The notes beneath the pieces were generated by a model. It saw only the letters and a program-made list of their open reading frames with translations. It ran no database searches and had not been told where the DNA came from. DNA of 47,808 nucleotides, from NCBI GenBank assembly GCA_036675425.1, contig JAKFFB010000205.1, forward strand, positions 1 to 47,808, written 5' to 3'. The translations under genes and the position numbers were made by a program. Shown here one piece after another: positions 36,866 through 45,216 of the stretch; positions within the stretch are counted from its first letter, which is position 1, and every line of letters starts with the position of its first letter. The DNA comes from SCTD01 sp036675425. Lineage in GTDB: Bacteria > Actinomycetota > Actinomycetes > Mycobacteriales > SCTD01.

Positions 36866-37744
36866 TCAGCCGCCGCCCTGGACCAGCTCGAGCAGCGTCG
36901 CCTCGGGCCGGCAGGCGAAGCGCACGGGGAGGTACGGCGAGCAGCCCAGGCCGGCGCTGACGTGCAGCCAGCCCCCCTCGCCGCGGGTCAGCCCCCGGGC
37001 GCGGGACCGCTGGAGGTCGCAGTTGGTCACCAGCGGGCCGACGCCGGGCACGCGCACCTGGCCGCCGTGGGTGTGCCCGGCCAGCACCATGGCGTGCCCG
37101 TCCCGCTCGAAGGCCCGCAGCAGCGCGCGCTGCGGGGTGTGGGTGACCCCGAGGCCGAAGCCGCCGACGGGGCCGGCCACCCGGGGGTAGCGGTCACGCC
37201 GCAGGTGCGCGTCGTCGGTGCCGGTCAGCACCACCGGCCGACCCGCGACCTGGAGCTCGACCCGCTGGTGGGTGAGGTCGGTCCAGCCCTTCTCGACGAG
37301 CATCGCCGCCGCGCGGGCCCAGGGCAGGTCGGGGGCGCGCCGGCGCGGCGCACCGCCCGTGACGTAGCCGAGCAGGGACGGCCGCACGGGCGTGTAGTAG
37401 TCGTTGTTGCCCGGGACGAAGACGCCGGGGGTCCCGTCGGCGGTCAGCGCGCCGAGGGTCGCCGCGAGCGCGTCCAGCGCGTCGGCGGAGGACAGGTGGT
37501 CGCCGGTCGAGACGACCAGGTCGGCCTCCAGGTCGGCCAGCCCGCGCACCCAGGAGGCCTTGCGGAGCTGCTGCGGGAGCAGGTGGAGGTCGCTGAGGTG
37601 CAGCACCCGCAGCGGCGCCCAGCCGCTCGGCAGGACCGGCACCGTGCACCGCCGCAGGACCGGCAGGTGGGGCTCGACCAGCGCCCAGCCCGCGACCGCG
37701 GCGCCGAGGGCGACCCCGGCGGTGCCGAGGCGGGGGAGCAGCAC
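36866..37744 (-). CDS. Metallophosphoesterase
   Basis: A 292-residue calcineurin-type phosphoesterase. The motifs are DLH (52-54), GD (81-82, GDH rather than the usual GD[L/A]), GNND (112-115), THT and GHTHGGQ; together they bind two metals. The hydrophobic N-terminus (about 8-25) suggests a membrane anchor. Members of this group act on UDP-2,3-diacylglucosamine, cyclic nucleotides or phospholipids; which applies is not clear. In M. tuberculosis a gene of this family lies near whiB4 and ponA2, as here. The GTG start has TAGGGT 6 nt upstream. It is divergent from yqeY with a 35-bp gap. Confidence 0.88.
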   Translation of the reverse strand: MLLPRLGTAGVALGAAVAGWALVEPHLPVLRRCTVPVLPSGWAPLRVLHLSDLHLLPQQLRKASWVRGLADLEADLVVSTGDHLSSADALDALAATLGALTADGTPGVFVPGNNDYYTPVRPSLLGYVTGGAPRRRAPDLPWARAAAMLVEKGWTDLTHQRVELQVAGRPVVLTGTDDAHLRRDRYPRVAGPVGGFGLGVTHTPQRALLRAFERDGHAMVLAGHTHGGQVRVPGVGPLVTNCDLQRSRARGLTRGEGGWLHVSAGLGCSPYLPVRFACRPEATLLELVQGGG

Positions 37745-37750
37745 CGGGCC

Positions 37751-37756
37751 ACCCTA
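37751..37756 (-). promoter_or_regulatory. Probable -10 of the metallophosphoesterase gene (leaderless)
   Basis: TAGGGT on the minus strand, 6 nt before the GTG at 37744. It is 11 bp from the yqeY -10 on the other strand. Confidence 0.5.
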
Positions 37757-37767
37757 GGACTCCCGCG

Positions 37768-37773
37768 TAGCCT
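37768..37773 (+). promoter_or_regulatory. Probable -10 of yqeY (leaderless)
   Basis: TAGCCT 6 nt before the ATG at 37780. Confidence 0.55.
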
Positions 37774-37779
37774 CGGGCC

Positions 37780-38235
37780 ATGGGCGAGCTCAAGGACCGG
37801 CTGCAGGCCGACCTCACCGAGTCGATGAAGGCGCGCGACGAGCTGCGCACCGCGACCCTGCGGATGGTGCTCACCGCGATCGGGACCGAGGAGGTCGCCG
37901 GCAAGGCCGCCAGAGTGCTCACCGGCGACGAGGAGCTCAAGGTCCTGGCGCGGGAGGCGAAGAAGCGGCGCGAGGCCGCCGAGGCCTTCCGGTCCGGCGG
38001 CGCCGAGGACCGGGCGGCGCGCGAGCTCGCGGAGGAGGAGGTCCTGTCGACCTACCTGCCGGCGCAGCTGTCCGACGACGAGCTCGCCGCGCTCGTCGCG
38101 CAGGCGGTGCAGGAGACCGGGGCCGAGGGCCCGCAGGCGATGGGCGCGGTCATGAAGGTCGTGAACCCCAAGGTCGCCGGGCGGGCCGAGGGCGGCCGCG
38201 TCGCGGCAGCGGTACGAGCAGCGCTCGCGGGCTAG
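37780..38235 (+). CDS. GatB/YqeY domain protein
   Basis: A 151-residue soluble helical protein of the YqeY family. LKDRLQADLTESMKARDELRTATLRMVL opens it and EEEVLSTYLPAQLSDDEL, then VMKVVNPKVAGRAEGGRVA closes it; the domain resembles the tRNA-binding tail of GatB, but its role is unknown. The stop TAG overlaps the stop of the convergent PBP in a CTAG palindrome. No ribosome site, but a -10 hexamer 6 nt upstream. Confidence 0.94.
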   Translation: MGELKDRLQADLTESMKARDELRTATLRMVLTAIGTEEVAGKAARVLTGDEELKVLAREAKKRREAAEAFRSGGAEDRAARELAEEEVLSTYLPAQLSDDELAALVAQAVQETGAEGPQAMGAVMKVVNPKVAGRAEGGRVAAAVRAALAG

Positions 38236-40679
38236 CCGTTCCCCCGGCCGTTGCCGTTCCCACGGCCGTTCCCGGCCGCCGTCGACTCCTGGGTCGGCTC
38301 CGCCGGCGGGGGTGTCGGCTCCTCCGCCGGTGACGGCGGCGGGGCGACCCGCTCCCGGCCGTTCGACACGAAGATCGTGACCGTCGCGCCCACCCGCACG
38401 GTGCGGCCGGCCCTCGGCGAGGTGTAGGCGACGTCGCCGCGCGGGATCGGCGCGGCGGAGACGCGCCCCCCGTCGCGGATGCCGAAGCCGGCCTCGGTCA
38501 GCACCCGGCGCGCTTCGTCGTACGCCATGCCCCGGACGTCGGGGACCTCTGCCTCCTGGCCGCGCACCACGTCGCGATCGGGCTCGGCGAACTGCTCCAC
38601 CGGCACGTCGCGCAGCGCGCGGCTCATCGTCGCCCGCCAGATCCGGGCGGGCAGGGTGCCGCCGTAGACCTGGTTGTAGTAGCGGCCGTTGATGGTGACC
38701 CGGCGCATCTCCTTGACGCTGCGGCCGGGGGCGCCGGGGTCGCCGACCCACACCGACGTCGCGAGCTGCGGGGTGTAGCCGACGAACCACGCGGCCTTCG
38801 AGCCGTTCGTCGTTCCGGTCTTGCCGGCCGCCGGCCGACCGAGGGAGGCGGCCCGCCCGGTGCGCCCGCGGGTGTCGCCGTCGATGACGCCGGTGAGCAC
38901 GTCGGTCACGGTGTCGGCGATCTCGGGCTCGAGCACCTGCCGGCACGACTCGGTGCGGACCTCGATGGGCTGGTTCCGGGAGTCGAGGATCTCGGTCACC
39001 GGGCGGGGCGGGCAGTACTGCCCGTGCGCCGCGAAGGTCGCGTAGGCCGCGGCCATGTCGAGCGGGCTGACCTCGTTGCTGCCGAGCACGAACGACCCGC
39101 CGCGGAGCAGGTCGGCCGAGGGGGTGCCGTCCTTGAACTGCTTGAGGCCCATGGCCTCCGCCAGCGAGGCGGGGCCCTCGACGCCGGTGCGCTCCTCGAG
39201 CTGGATGAAGAAGGTGTTCACCGAGTCGTGCGTCGCGGTGCGGACGTCGAAGGTGCCGGCCTCGGAGTCGCCGGCGTTCTGCATGGTGTACGGCTCCACG
39301 CCGTCCGGGGTGTAGTTGAGGAAGACCTCGGAGGTGTACTTCTGCGGGGCGTACGCCGTGAACGACAGCGGGATCCCCTGCCGCAGCGCGTCGGCCAGCA
39401 CGAAGGCCTTGAACGTCGAGCCGCCCTGGAACCCGCTCGACCCGCCGATCGCCAGGTTGACCTTGGTGTGCCCGGGCTTCTTCTGCTCGGTGTAGCGCCG
39501 GTTGACCGCCATCGCGCGGACGTCACCGGTGCCGGGCTGGACGACGTTGACGGCGGTCGCCGCGCCGAAGTCCTCGCCGCGGAAGGTGTCCCCCGGCGGG
39601 ATCGCCTCCTCCGCGGCCCGCTGCGCGGCCTCCTGCACCACCGGGTCGAGCGTCGTCTTGATGGTGAGCCCGCCCGCGAGGATCCGGTCCTGCCGCTCCT
39701 CTCGGGTGCGGCCGAGGGCGGCGCCCACCTCGGTGTCCTCGAGGACCCGCCGGACGTAGTCGCAGAAGAACGGCGCCTTCACGGCGGGGTTCTCGCAGCC
39801 GGACAGCACCGGCCGGAACCGGAACGCGGGCGGCGCGGCCGCGGCGGCGGCTCGCTCCGCCTCGTCGATGAAGTTCTCGGCCTTCATCCGGCCGAGCACG
39901 AGGTTGCGCCGGGCGACCAGCCGCTCCATCTGGGCGGCGTCCTCGGTCGCCTTCACCGGGTCGAAGCGCCCCGGGCTCTGCACGATGCCGGCGAGCAGGG
40001 CGCTCTCGCCGAGGGTGAGGTCGCGCGCCGGCTTGCCGAAGTAGAACGTCGAGGCGGTGCCGACGCCGTAGACGCCGTTGCCGAAGTAGGCGATGTTCAG
40101 GTAGCGCTCGAGGATCTCGTCCTTGGTGAGCTTGCGCTCGATCGCCAGGGCGTACCGCGCCTCCTTGAGCTTGCGCTCGAGGGTCACCTCGCGGGCGGCG
40201 TCCTGGCCGGCCTCGGTGCTGGCCGCCTGCAGCAGGGCGTTCTTGACGTACTGCTGCGTCAGGGTCGACCCGCCCTGGGTGACGCTGCCCGCCTGGCTGT
40301 TCTCGACCGCTGCCCGCAGGGTGCCCTTGTAGTCGACGCCGTTGTGGGCGTAGAAGCGCGCGTCCTCGACGGCGATGAACGCCTTCTGCGTCATCTGCGG
40401 GATGAACTGCAGCGGCGCGAAGACGCGGTTCTCGCGGTAGAGGATCGCCAGCAGCGAGCCGTCGGCCGCCAGGATCCGGCTGCGCTGGGCGAGCGGCACC
40501 TGGTCGAACTCCGCCGGCAGCACGAGGAACTCGTCCGCGCCCGCCTTCGCGGTCAGCCCGATCCCGCCGACGAGCGGGAAGGCGGCCCCGGCCAGCAGCA
40601 GGCCGGCGAGCACGCTCGCAGCGGCGGCGTACGCCAGTCGGACCAGGGCGGGCGCCGAGCGGGAGGGCAGGGGGGGCAC
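38232..40679 (-). CDS. ponA2: Bifunctional penicillin-binding protein with PASTA domain
   Basis: An 815-residue class A PBP. A TM helix (about 14-38), then GT51 glycosyltransferase motifs (AVEDARFYAHNGVD, GGSTLTQQYVKN), then the transpeptidase with GGSTFK, SVN and KTGTTNGSKAAWFVG, a single PASTA domain (about 692-755) and a Pro/Gly/Asn-rich tail. It builds and cross-links peptidoglycan. The neighbour order (PBP, WhiB4-like, two ArsA ATPases) agrees with M. tuberculosis ponA2, so I use that symbol with caution. GTG start with TACCCT 6 nt upstream. Convergent with yqeY. Confidence 0.95.
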   Translation of the reverse strand: MPPLPSRSAPALVRLAYAAAASVLAGLLLAGAAFPLVGGIGLTAKAGADEFLVLPAEFDQVPLAQRSRILAADGSLLAILYRENRVFAPLQFIPQMTQKAFIAVEDARFYAHNGVDYKGTLRAAVENSQAGSVTQGGSTLTQQYVKNALLQAASTEAGQDAAREVTLERKLKEARYALAIERKLTKDEILERYLNIAYFGNGVYGVGTASTFYFGKPARDLTLGESALLAGIVQSPGRFDPVKATEDAAQMERLVARRNLVLGRMKAENFIDEAERAAAAAAPPAFRFRPVLSGCENPAVKAPFFCDYVRRVLEDTEVGAALGRTREERQDRILAGGLTIKTTLDPVVQEAAQRAAEEAIPPGDTFRGEDFGAATAVNVVQPGTGDVRAMAVNRRYTEQKKPGHTKVNLAIGGSSGFQGGSTFKAFVLADALRQGIPLSFTAYAPQKYTSEVFLNYTPDGVEPYTMQNAGDSEAGTFDVRTATHDSVNTFFIQLEERTGVEGPASLAEAMGLKQFKDGTPSADLLRGGSFVLGSNEVSPLDMAAAYATFAAHGQYCPPRPVTEILDSRNQPIEVRTESCRQVLEPEIADTVTDVLTGVIDGDTRGRTGRAASLGRPAAGKTGTTNGSKAAWFVGYTPQLATSVWVGDPGAPGRSVKEMRRVTINGRYYNQVYGGTLPARIWRATMSRALRDVPVEQFAEPDRDVVRGQEAEVPDVRGMAYDEARRVLTEAGFGIRDGGRVSAAPIPRGDVAYTSPRAGRTVRVGATVTIFVSNGRERVAPPPSPAEEPTPPPAEPTQESTAAGNGRGNGNGRGNG

Positions 40680-40685
40680 CCGCCC

Positions 40686-40691
40686 AGGGTA
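40686..40691 (-). promoter_or_regulatory. Probable -10 of the PBP gene (leaderless)
   Basis: TACCCT on the minus strand, 6 nt before GTG; the following GGGCGGGTG is the same as at the ArsA gene (43306). Confidence 0.5.
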
Positions 40692-40765
40692 CGGCGGCGG
40701 GCCGCTCCCGCTCGGCAGGGCGACGCGCCGGCGAACGGCCGGATGGCCCTTTCGGACTACCCCAA

Positions 40766-40777
40766 GATGGGCCCATC
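40766..40777. promoter_or_regulatory. Perfect 12-bp palindrome upstream of the wblA-like gene
   Basis: GATGGGCCCATC in the 183-bp gap between the PBP and the wblA-like gene. Eleven bases on, GGACCGAACGTCC (40788-40800) is a second, shorter inverted repeat. Possible operators. A TACCGT hexamer follows at 40807-40812. Confidence 0.4.
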
Positions 40778-40862
40778 GGGGCCTGCCGGACCGAACGTCC
40801 GCTTTCTACCGTGGAGCGGTCGGTCCCCCTCTCCGGCGCCCCCTCACGTCAGGACCTCCCGC

Positions 40863-41168
40863 ATGTCTGTCACCGCCTTCGAGAGCCCCCAGGCCTGGAC
40901 CGCCCAGTCGGCGTGCAAGAACGCCGACCCCGACGAGCTCTTCGTCACCGGCGCCGCCCAGAACCGCGCCAAGGCCGTCTGCATGGGCTGCCCCGTGCGG
41001 ACCGAGTGCCTGTCGGACGCCCTCGACAACCGCGTCGAGTTCGGCGTGTGGGGTGGGATGACCGAGCGCGAGCGCCGGGCGCTGCTGCGTCGCCGGCCGG
41101 ACGTCACCAGCTGGCGGCAGCTGCTCGAGACGGCCCGCGCCGAGCACGCCGCCACGCGGGCGGGCTGA
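40863..41168 (+). CDS. WhiB-family regulator, WblA/WhiB4-like
   Basis: A 101-residue iron-sulfur transcription regulator with the four WhiB cysteines at 18, 40, 43 and 49 (C, CMGC, C) and the turn motif GVWGG with a basic C-terminus (TERERRALLRRRP). The 4Fe-4S cluster senses oxygen or NO in family members, and the protein binds DNA or the sigma factor. Its place between a PBP and two ArsA ATPases is that of S. coelicolor wblA and M. tuberculosis whiB4, as I recall, so it is likely their orthologue. ATG at 40863 with AGGACC 7-12 nt upstream. The next gene is convergent 9 bp away. Confidence 0.9.
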   Translation: MSVTAFESPQAWTAQSACKNADPDELFVTGAAQNRAKAVCMGCPVRTECLSDALDNRVEFGVWGGMTERERRALLRRRPDVTSWRQLLETARAEHAATRAG

Positions 41169-41177
41169 CCCCGGAGC

Positions 41178-42320
41178 TCAGGCCGCGGGGCTGCCCGCGG
41201 CGCCCGCCATGTCGGCGCCGACCGTGCGCAGGCCGTCGAGGTCGTGCACGTCGCCGGGCAGCGCCGCGACCTGGACGACCGCCACGCCCGGGTGGGCGTG
41301 GCGGAACCGCTCCTGCAGGCGCTGCTCGCGGGCGGCCAGCGTCATCCGGTCGGCGTGCAGGCGCAGCACGGCGGCGGCGAGCGGGTGCCCGCCGGACTCG
41401 TCTAGCGACTCGGCGGCGGCCAGCGACTTCTCGGGGCTGAGCGCCGCGCTGCCCGGCCGGTGCACCCGGTTGACGACCAGCCCGGCCAGCGGCATCCGCT
41501 CCTCGGCCAGCCGCTCGACGAAGTACGACGCCTCGCGCAGCGCGTCCGGCTCCGGCGCGGCGACCACGACGAACGCGGTGCCCGGGGCCTTGAGCAGGTC
41601 GTACGTCGCCTGGGCGCGCTCGCGGAAGCCGCCGAACATCGTCTCGAGCGCCGCGACGAACTGCGAGACGTCCTGCAGCACCGACGCCCCGATGATCTTC
41701 GTGAGCACGTTGGTGAACACGTTGAAGCCGGCCGTCACGACCTTGAGGTAGGCCTTGCCGCCTGCTTTGGCCGGCGCCAGCAGGATCTTGATCATCCGAC
41801 CGTCGAGGAACGTCGTGAGCCGCTCCGGCGCGTCGAGGAAGTCCAGCGCCGAGCGGGTCGGCGGGGTGTCGACCACGACGAGGTCGTAGTCGCCGGTCGC
41901 GACGAGCTGGGCGAGCTTCTCCATCGCCATGTACTCCTGCGTGCCGGCGAAGGAGGACGAGAGCGCTTGGTAGAAGGGGTTCGCGAGGATCGCCTCGGCC
42001 TTGGCCGGCTCGGCGTGGGTGAGGACGATGTCGTCGAACGTCCTCTTCATGTCGAGCATCATCGCGTCGAGCGAGCCGCCCTTCGCGGGGTCGACGCCCT
42101 CCACCCGGCGGGGGGTGTTGTCCAGCTCGGACAGGCCCATCGACTGCGCCAGCCGGCGGGCCGGGTCGATGGTGAGCACGACGGTCCGGCGGCCGCGCTC
42201 GGCGGCGCGCAGCGCCAGCGACGCGGCGGTCGTGGTCTTGCCGACGCCACCGGACCCGGTGCAGACCAGGATCTTCGCGGTGTCGAGCGTGCTGTCGATG
42301 TCCAGCACGGGAGAGGTCAT
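41178..42320 (-). CDS. ArsA/GET3-family ATPase (second of the pair)
   Basis: A 380-residue P-loop ATPase of the anion-transporting ArsA/GET3 family. Walker A is GSGGVGKTTT (about 22-31), followed by LTIDPARRLAQSMG (switch I region), and VVVDTPPTRSALDFLDAP is the switch II. It lacks Cys ligands for arsenite, so arsenic transport is unlikely. M. tuberculosis Rv3680 has this position next to whiB4. ATG overlaps the stop of the upstream partner (ATGA); the two probably form a hetero-complex. Confidence 0.9.
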   Translation of the reverse strand: MTSPVLDIDSTLDTAKILVCTGSGGVGKTTTAASLALRAAERGRRTVVLTIDPARRLAQSMGLSELDNTPRRVEGVDPAKGGSLDAMMLDMKRTFDDIVLTHAEPAKAEAILANPFYQALSSSFAGTQEYMAMEKLAQLVATGDYDLVVVDTPPTRSALDFLDAPERLTTFLDGRMIKILLAPAKAGGKAYLKVVTAGFNVFTNVLTKIIGASVLQDVSQFVAALETMFGGFRERAQATYDLLKAPGTAFVVVAAPEPDALREASYFVERLAEERMPLAGLVVNRVHRPGSAALSPEKSLAAAESLDESGGHPLAAAVLRLHADRMTLAAREQRLQERFRHAHPGVAVVQVAALPGDVHDLDGLRTVGADMAGAAGSPAA

Positions 42321-43306
42321 GTGAGCCCCTGAGCGGTCAGCAGCTCGGCCAGCTCGTAGAGCCCGGCCAGGTCGACGGAGTCGGTCAGCAGCGGCAGCTC
42401 GTAGGACGGACGCTCCAGCGCGGCCAGCGCATCGCGGCCGCGCTCCTCGAGCGCGACCCGGGTGGCGTGGTCCGAGGCGTCGGCGGCGAGCGCCGCGACG
42501 AGCGCCTCCGGGGCGTCGAGGCCGGCCTTCTCGAGCCCGGCGGTGAGCGCGGAGCGGTCCAGCTCGCCGCGCTCGGCGGCGAGCAGGTCGGCGGGCGGCA
42601 GCATCGGGGTGCGGACCGCGTTGACGATCACGCCGCCGACCGGCAGCCCCACCGACTGCAGCTCGGCCACGCCGTCGATCGTCTCCTGCACGGGCATCTC
42701 CTCGAGCAGCGTCACCAGGTGCACGGCCGTGGCGGGGGAGCGCAGGACCGCCATCACCCCGTCCGACTGGTTCTTGAGCGGCCCGACCTTGGCCAGCCCG
42801 CCGACCTCGGAGCTGATGTTGAGGAAGCGGGCGATCCGCCCGGTGGGGGGCGCGTCGAGGACGACGGCGTCGTACGCCTTGCGCTTGGCCTTGTCCTCGC
42901 GGACGACCGCCTCCTTCACCTTCCCGGTCAGCAGCACGTCGCGCAGGCCGGGGGCGACCGTCGTGGCGAACTCGATGGCGCCCATCCGGCGCAGCGTGCG
43001 CGCGGCGACGCCGGTCCGGGACAGCTTGTAGAACATGTGCAGGTAGTCGAGCAGCGCGTCCTCGGGGTCGATCGCCAGCGCGTAGACGTCGCCGCCGCCG
43101 GGAGCGACCGCGACCTTGCGCTCCTCGTACGGCAGCGGCGGGCAGTCGAAGAGCTGGGCGATGCCCTGCCGGCCCTCGACCTCGGTCAGCAGCACCCTCT
43201 TGCCGCCCGACGCGAGGGCGAGCGCGAGCGCGGCGGCCACGGTCGTCTTGCCGGTGCCGCCCTTGCCGGTCACGACGTGCAGCCGCACGTCGGAGAAGTC
43301 GGTCAC
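42317..43306 (-). CDS. ArsA/GET3-family ATPase (first of the pair)
   Basis: A 329-residue P-loop ATPase. Walker A GKGGTGKTT (14-22), LTEVEGRQGIAQLFD replaces the usual TDPA switch I, and AVVLDAPPTGRIARFLNI is switch II. The two proteins of the pair share only the fold, which suggests unequal subunits. GTG start with TAACCT 6 nt upstream. Coupled to the next ATPase by ATGA. The divergent neighbour is the second whiB gene. Confidence 0.9.
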   Translation of the reverse strand: MTDFSDVRLHVVTGKGGTGKTTVAAALALALASGGKRVLLTEVEGRQGIAQLFDCPPLPYEERKVAVAPGGGDVYALAIDPEDALLDYLHMFYKLSRTGVAARTLRRMGAIEFATTVAPGLRDVLLTGKVKEAVVREDKAKRKAYDAVVLDAPPTGRIARFLNISSEVGGLAKVGPLKNQSDGVMAVLRSPATAVHLVTLLEEMPVQETIDGVAELQSVGLPVGGVIVNAVRTPMLPPADLLAAERGELDRSALTAGLEKAGLDAPEALVAALAADASDHATRVALEERGRDALAALERPSYELPLLTDSVDLAGLYELAELLTAQGLT

Positions 43307-43312
43307 CCGCCC

Positions 43313-43318
43313 AGGTTA
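43313..43318 (-). promoter_or_regulatory. Probable -10 of the ArsA pair (leaderless)
   Basis: TAACCT on the minus strand, 6 nt before the GTG at 43306. Confidence 0.5.
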
Positions 43319-43392
43319 GGTGTGTCTTCCTCCGGCAACCACTCGCAGGCTCCGAGCAGGAACCTGCGCATCGAGGGCGAATCCGTCGTTGT

Positions 43393-43413
43393 GACCGCGG
43401 CCACACCGCGGTC
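43393..43413. promoter_or_regulatory. Inverted-repeat operator candidate before the second whiB
   Basis: GACCGCGG and CCGCGGTC, 5 nt apart (CCACA), 24 bp before the ATG of the whiB at 43437. The 8-bp arms match perfectly. Confidence 0.5.
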
Positions 43414-43436
43414 CTGACCAACGGAGAACGCCACCC

Positions 43437-43733
43437 ATGCACACCCCCCGACTGGCGGTGGACCGGCTGACCGAGCCCACCTGGCGTGTCGACGCCCAGT
43501 GCCGTCAGGTGAACGCCGTCTACTTCTTCGCCCCGTCCCACTTCGAGCGCAAGGACGAGAAGTCCGCGCGCGAGGGAGCCGCCCGCGCCCTGTGCGGGAG
43601 CTGCAAGGTCCAGGCGCAGTGCCTCGACTACGCGCTCACCGTCCAGGAGCCGCACGGCATCTGGGGCGGCCTGAACGAGCTCGAGCGGCGCCGGCTGCTG
43701 CGCAAGAGGGCGGCCGAGGAGCAGGCCAGCTAG
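43437..43733 (+). CDS. WhiB-family regulator (second copy)
   Basis: A 98-residue WhiB protein with cysteines at 22, 53, 56 and 62 (C, CxxC, C after 5) and HGIWGGLNELERRRLLRK, so the Fe-S cluster site and DNA-contact end are both intact. It has a longer N-terminal part than the wblA-like protein. Position fits no named whiB that I can be sure of. ATG at 43437 with GGAG 10 nt upstream. The two whiB genes bracket the ArsA pair, and this one is followed by the DUF4177-RidA operon. Confidence 0.93.
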   Translation: MHTPRLAVDRLTEPTWRVDAQCRQVNAVYFFAPSHFERKDEKSAREGAARALCGSCKVQAQCLDYALTVQEPHGIWGGLNELERRRLLRKRAAEEQAS

Positions 43734-43739
43734 AGGTCG

Positions 43740-43745
43740 TAGCCT
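43740..43745 (+). promoter_or_regulatory. Probable -10 of the DUF4177-RidA operon (leaderless)
   Basis: TAGCCT 6 nt before the ATG at 43752. Confidence 0.55.
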
Positions 43746-43751
43746 GCGCCC

Positions 43752-43913
43752 ATGCAGAAGTGGGAGTACGCCACCGTTCCCCTGCTCGTCCACGCGACGA
43801 AGCAGATCCTCGACAACTGGGGCCAGGACGGCTGGGAGCTCGTCCAGGTCGTGCCCGGCCCCGGCGGTGGGGAGCAGCTCGTGGCCTACTTCAAGCGCCC
43901 GGTCGACGCGTGA
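43752..43913 (+). CDS. DUF4177 family small protein
   Basis: A 53-residue protein: MQKWEYATVPLLVH, then ILDNWGQDGWELVQVVPG and LVAYFKRP. The NWGQDGWELV core is characteristic of DUF4177. Function unknown. In M. tuberculosis a small protein of similar size lies at the same place before the RidA homologue. It is coupled to ridA by a GTGA overlap. Confidence 0.9.
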   Translation: MQKWEYATVPLLVHATKQILDNWGQDGWELVQVVPGPGGGEQLVAYFKRPVDA

Positions 43914-44383
43914 GCGTCCACGCGCGGCTGAAGGAGCTGGGGATCGCCCTGCCGGCCGTCGTCCCCCCGGTGGCCGCCTACATCCCGGCCGTCCGCACCG
44001 GCAACCTGGTCTTCACCTCCGGGCAGCTCCCGATGGTCGACGGCGAGCTGCCGACGCAGGGCAAGGTCGGCGCGCTGGTCACCCCCGAGCAGGCCAAGGA
44101 GCTGGCGCGCACCTGCGCGCTCAACGCCCTGGCGGCCATCGACGCGCTGGTCGGGCTCGACTCGGTGGCCCAGGTCGTCAAGGTCGTCGGCTTCGTCGCC
44201 TCGGCCCCGGACTTCTCCGGTCAGCCGGGCGTCGTCAACGGCGCCTCCGAGCTGCTCGGCGAGGTCTTCGAGGGCGACGCCGGCCGGCATGCCCGCTCGG
44301 CCGTCGGCGTGGCCTCCCTCCCGCTGGACGCACCGGTCGAGGTCGAGCTGGTCGTCGAGCTCGACCCGTCCGCCGTCTCCTAG
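43910..44383 (+). CDS. RidA-family (YjgF) protein
   Basis: A 157-residue RidA-like deaminase. The family stretch is RTGNLVFTSGQLPM and the middle VTPEQAKELARTCALNALAAIDALVGLDSVAQVVKVVGFVAS; RSAVGVASLPLDAPVEVE is the end. Canonical RidA hydrolyses reactive enamine/imine intermediates and has Arg at SxxR; here RSAVG gives the Arg. GTG start overlapping the previous gene. Probably in the same operon as the NUDIX and MBL genes. Confidence 0.92.
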   Translation: MSVHARLKELGIALPAVVPPVAAYIPAVRTGNLVFTSGQLPMVDGELPTQGKVGALVTPEQAKELARTCALNALAAIDALVGLDSVAQVVKVVGFVASAPDFSGQPGVVNGASELLGEVFEGDAGRHARSAVGVASLPLDAPVEVELVVELDPSAVS

Positions 44384-44394
44384 GACCGCCGGCC

Positions 44395-45216
44395 GTGACC
44401 GCGGGTCTGCCGGAGGGGATGTTCGACCGCGCCCGGGCGATGGCCCGCGGCGAGCTCGAAGCGCCCCCGACGCGCGACGCCGCGACGGTCGCGCTGCTCC
44501 GGGACGGCGCCGCCGGACCCGAGGTCTACCTGCTGCGCCGGGTGCGCGGGATGGCCTTCGCCGGTGGGATGCACGTCTTCCCCGGCGGCTCGGTCGACCC
44601 GGCCGACGCGCACGCGTCGATCGCCTGGTCCGGCCCGCCGCCGTCAGCCTTCGCCGAGGCGTTCCGCTGCGACGAGCCGCTCGCCCGCGCGCTGGTCTGC
44701 GCCGCGGTGCGCGAGACGTTCGAGGAGTCGGGCGTCCTCCTCGTCGGGCCGTCGCCGGACGAGCTGCTCGCCGACGTCAGCACCGACGACTGGGAGGCCG
44801 AGCGGGTCGCCCTGGAGGCCCGGGAGCAGTCGCTGTCGGAGCTGCTCGCGCGCCGCGGGCTGGTGCTCCGCGCCGACCTGCTCCGGCCGCTGGCGCACTG
44901 GATCACCCCCGAGGTCGAGAGCAAGCGGTTCGACACCCGGTTCTTCGTCGCGCGCGTGCCGCAGGGGCAGGTCTGCCGCGTTGCCGGCAGCGAGGCCGAC
45001 CAGCGGCTGTGGGTGCGGCCCGGCGAGGCGCTGGCGTCCGGTCTCGGGATGCTCCCGCCGACCGCGGTCGTGCTCGGGGACCTCGCCGAGCACGACGACG
45101 TCGACGCGGCGCTGACAGCGCCGCGGGAGATCCGCACCGTGCTGCCGAAGCTCGTCGTCGGCGACGACGACGCGGTGTCCTTCCTGCTGCCCGGCGACCC
45201 GGGCTACCCGGTCTAG
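44395..45216 (+). CDS. NUDIX hydrolase
   Basis: A 273-residue protein. VYLLRRVRGMAFAGGMHVFPGG is the beta grasp and ALVCAAVRETFEESGVLL holds the Nudix box end (RExxEExG); the G-to-RE spacing is longer than standard, as in the NUDT19-like coenzyme A hydrolase group. Substrate unknown; it may be a CoA derivative. GTG start. The stop TAG shares its last base with the start of the next gene. Confidence 0.88.
   Translation: MTAGLPEGMFDRARAMARGELEAPPTRDAATVALLRDGAAGPEVYLLRRVRGMAFAGGMHVFPGGSVDPADAHASIAWSGPPPSAFAEAFRCDEPLARALVCAAVRETFEESGVLLVGPSPDELLADVSTDDWEAERVALEAREQSLSELLARRGLVLRADLLRPLAHWITPEVESKRFDTRFFVARVPQGQVCRVAGSEADQRLWVRPGEALASGLGMLPPTAVVLGDLAEHDDVDAALTAPREIRTVLPKLVVGDDDAVSFLLPGDPGYPV

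Noticed and set aside
40381..40400. A fourth TTGCGTCAT-like element inside the PBP gene
   Set aside because: Only CTGCGTCAT matches, with no inverted partner at about 50 bp; likely chance within coding DNA.
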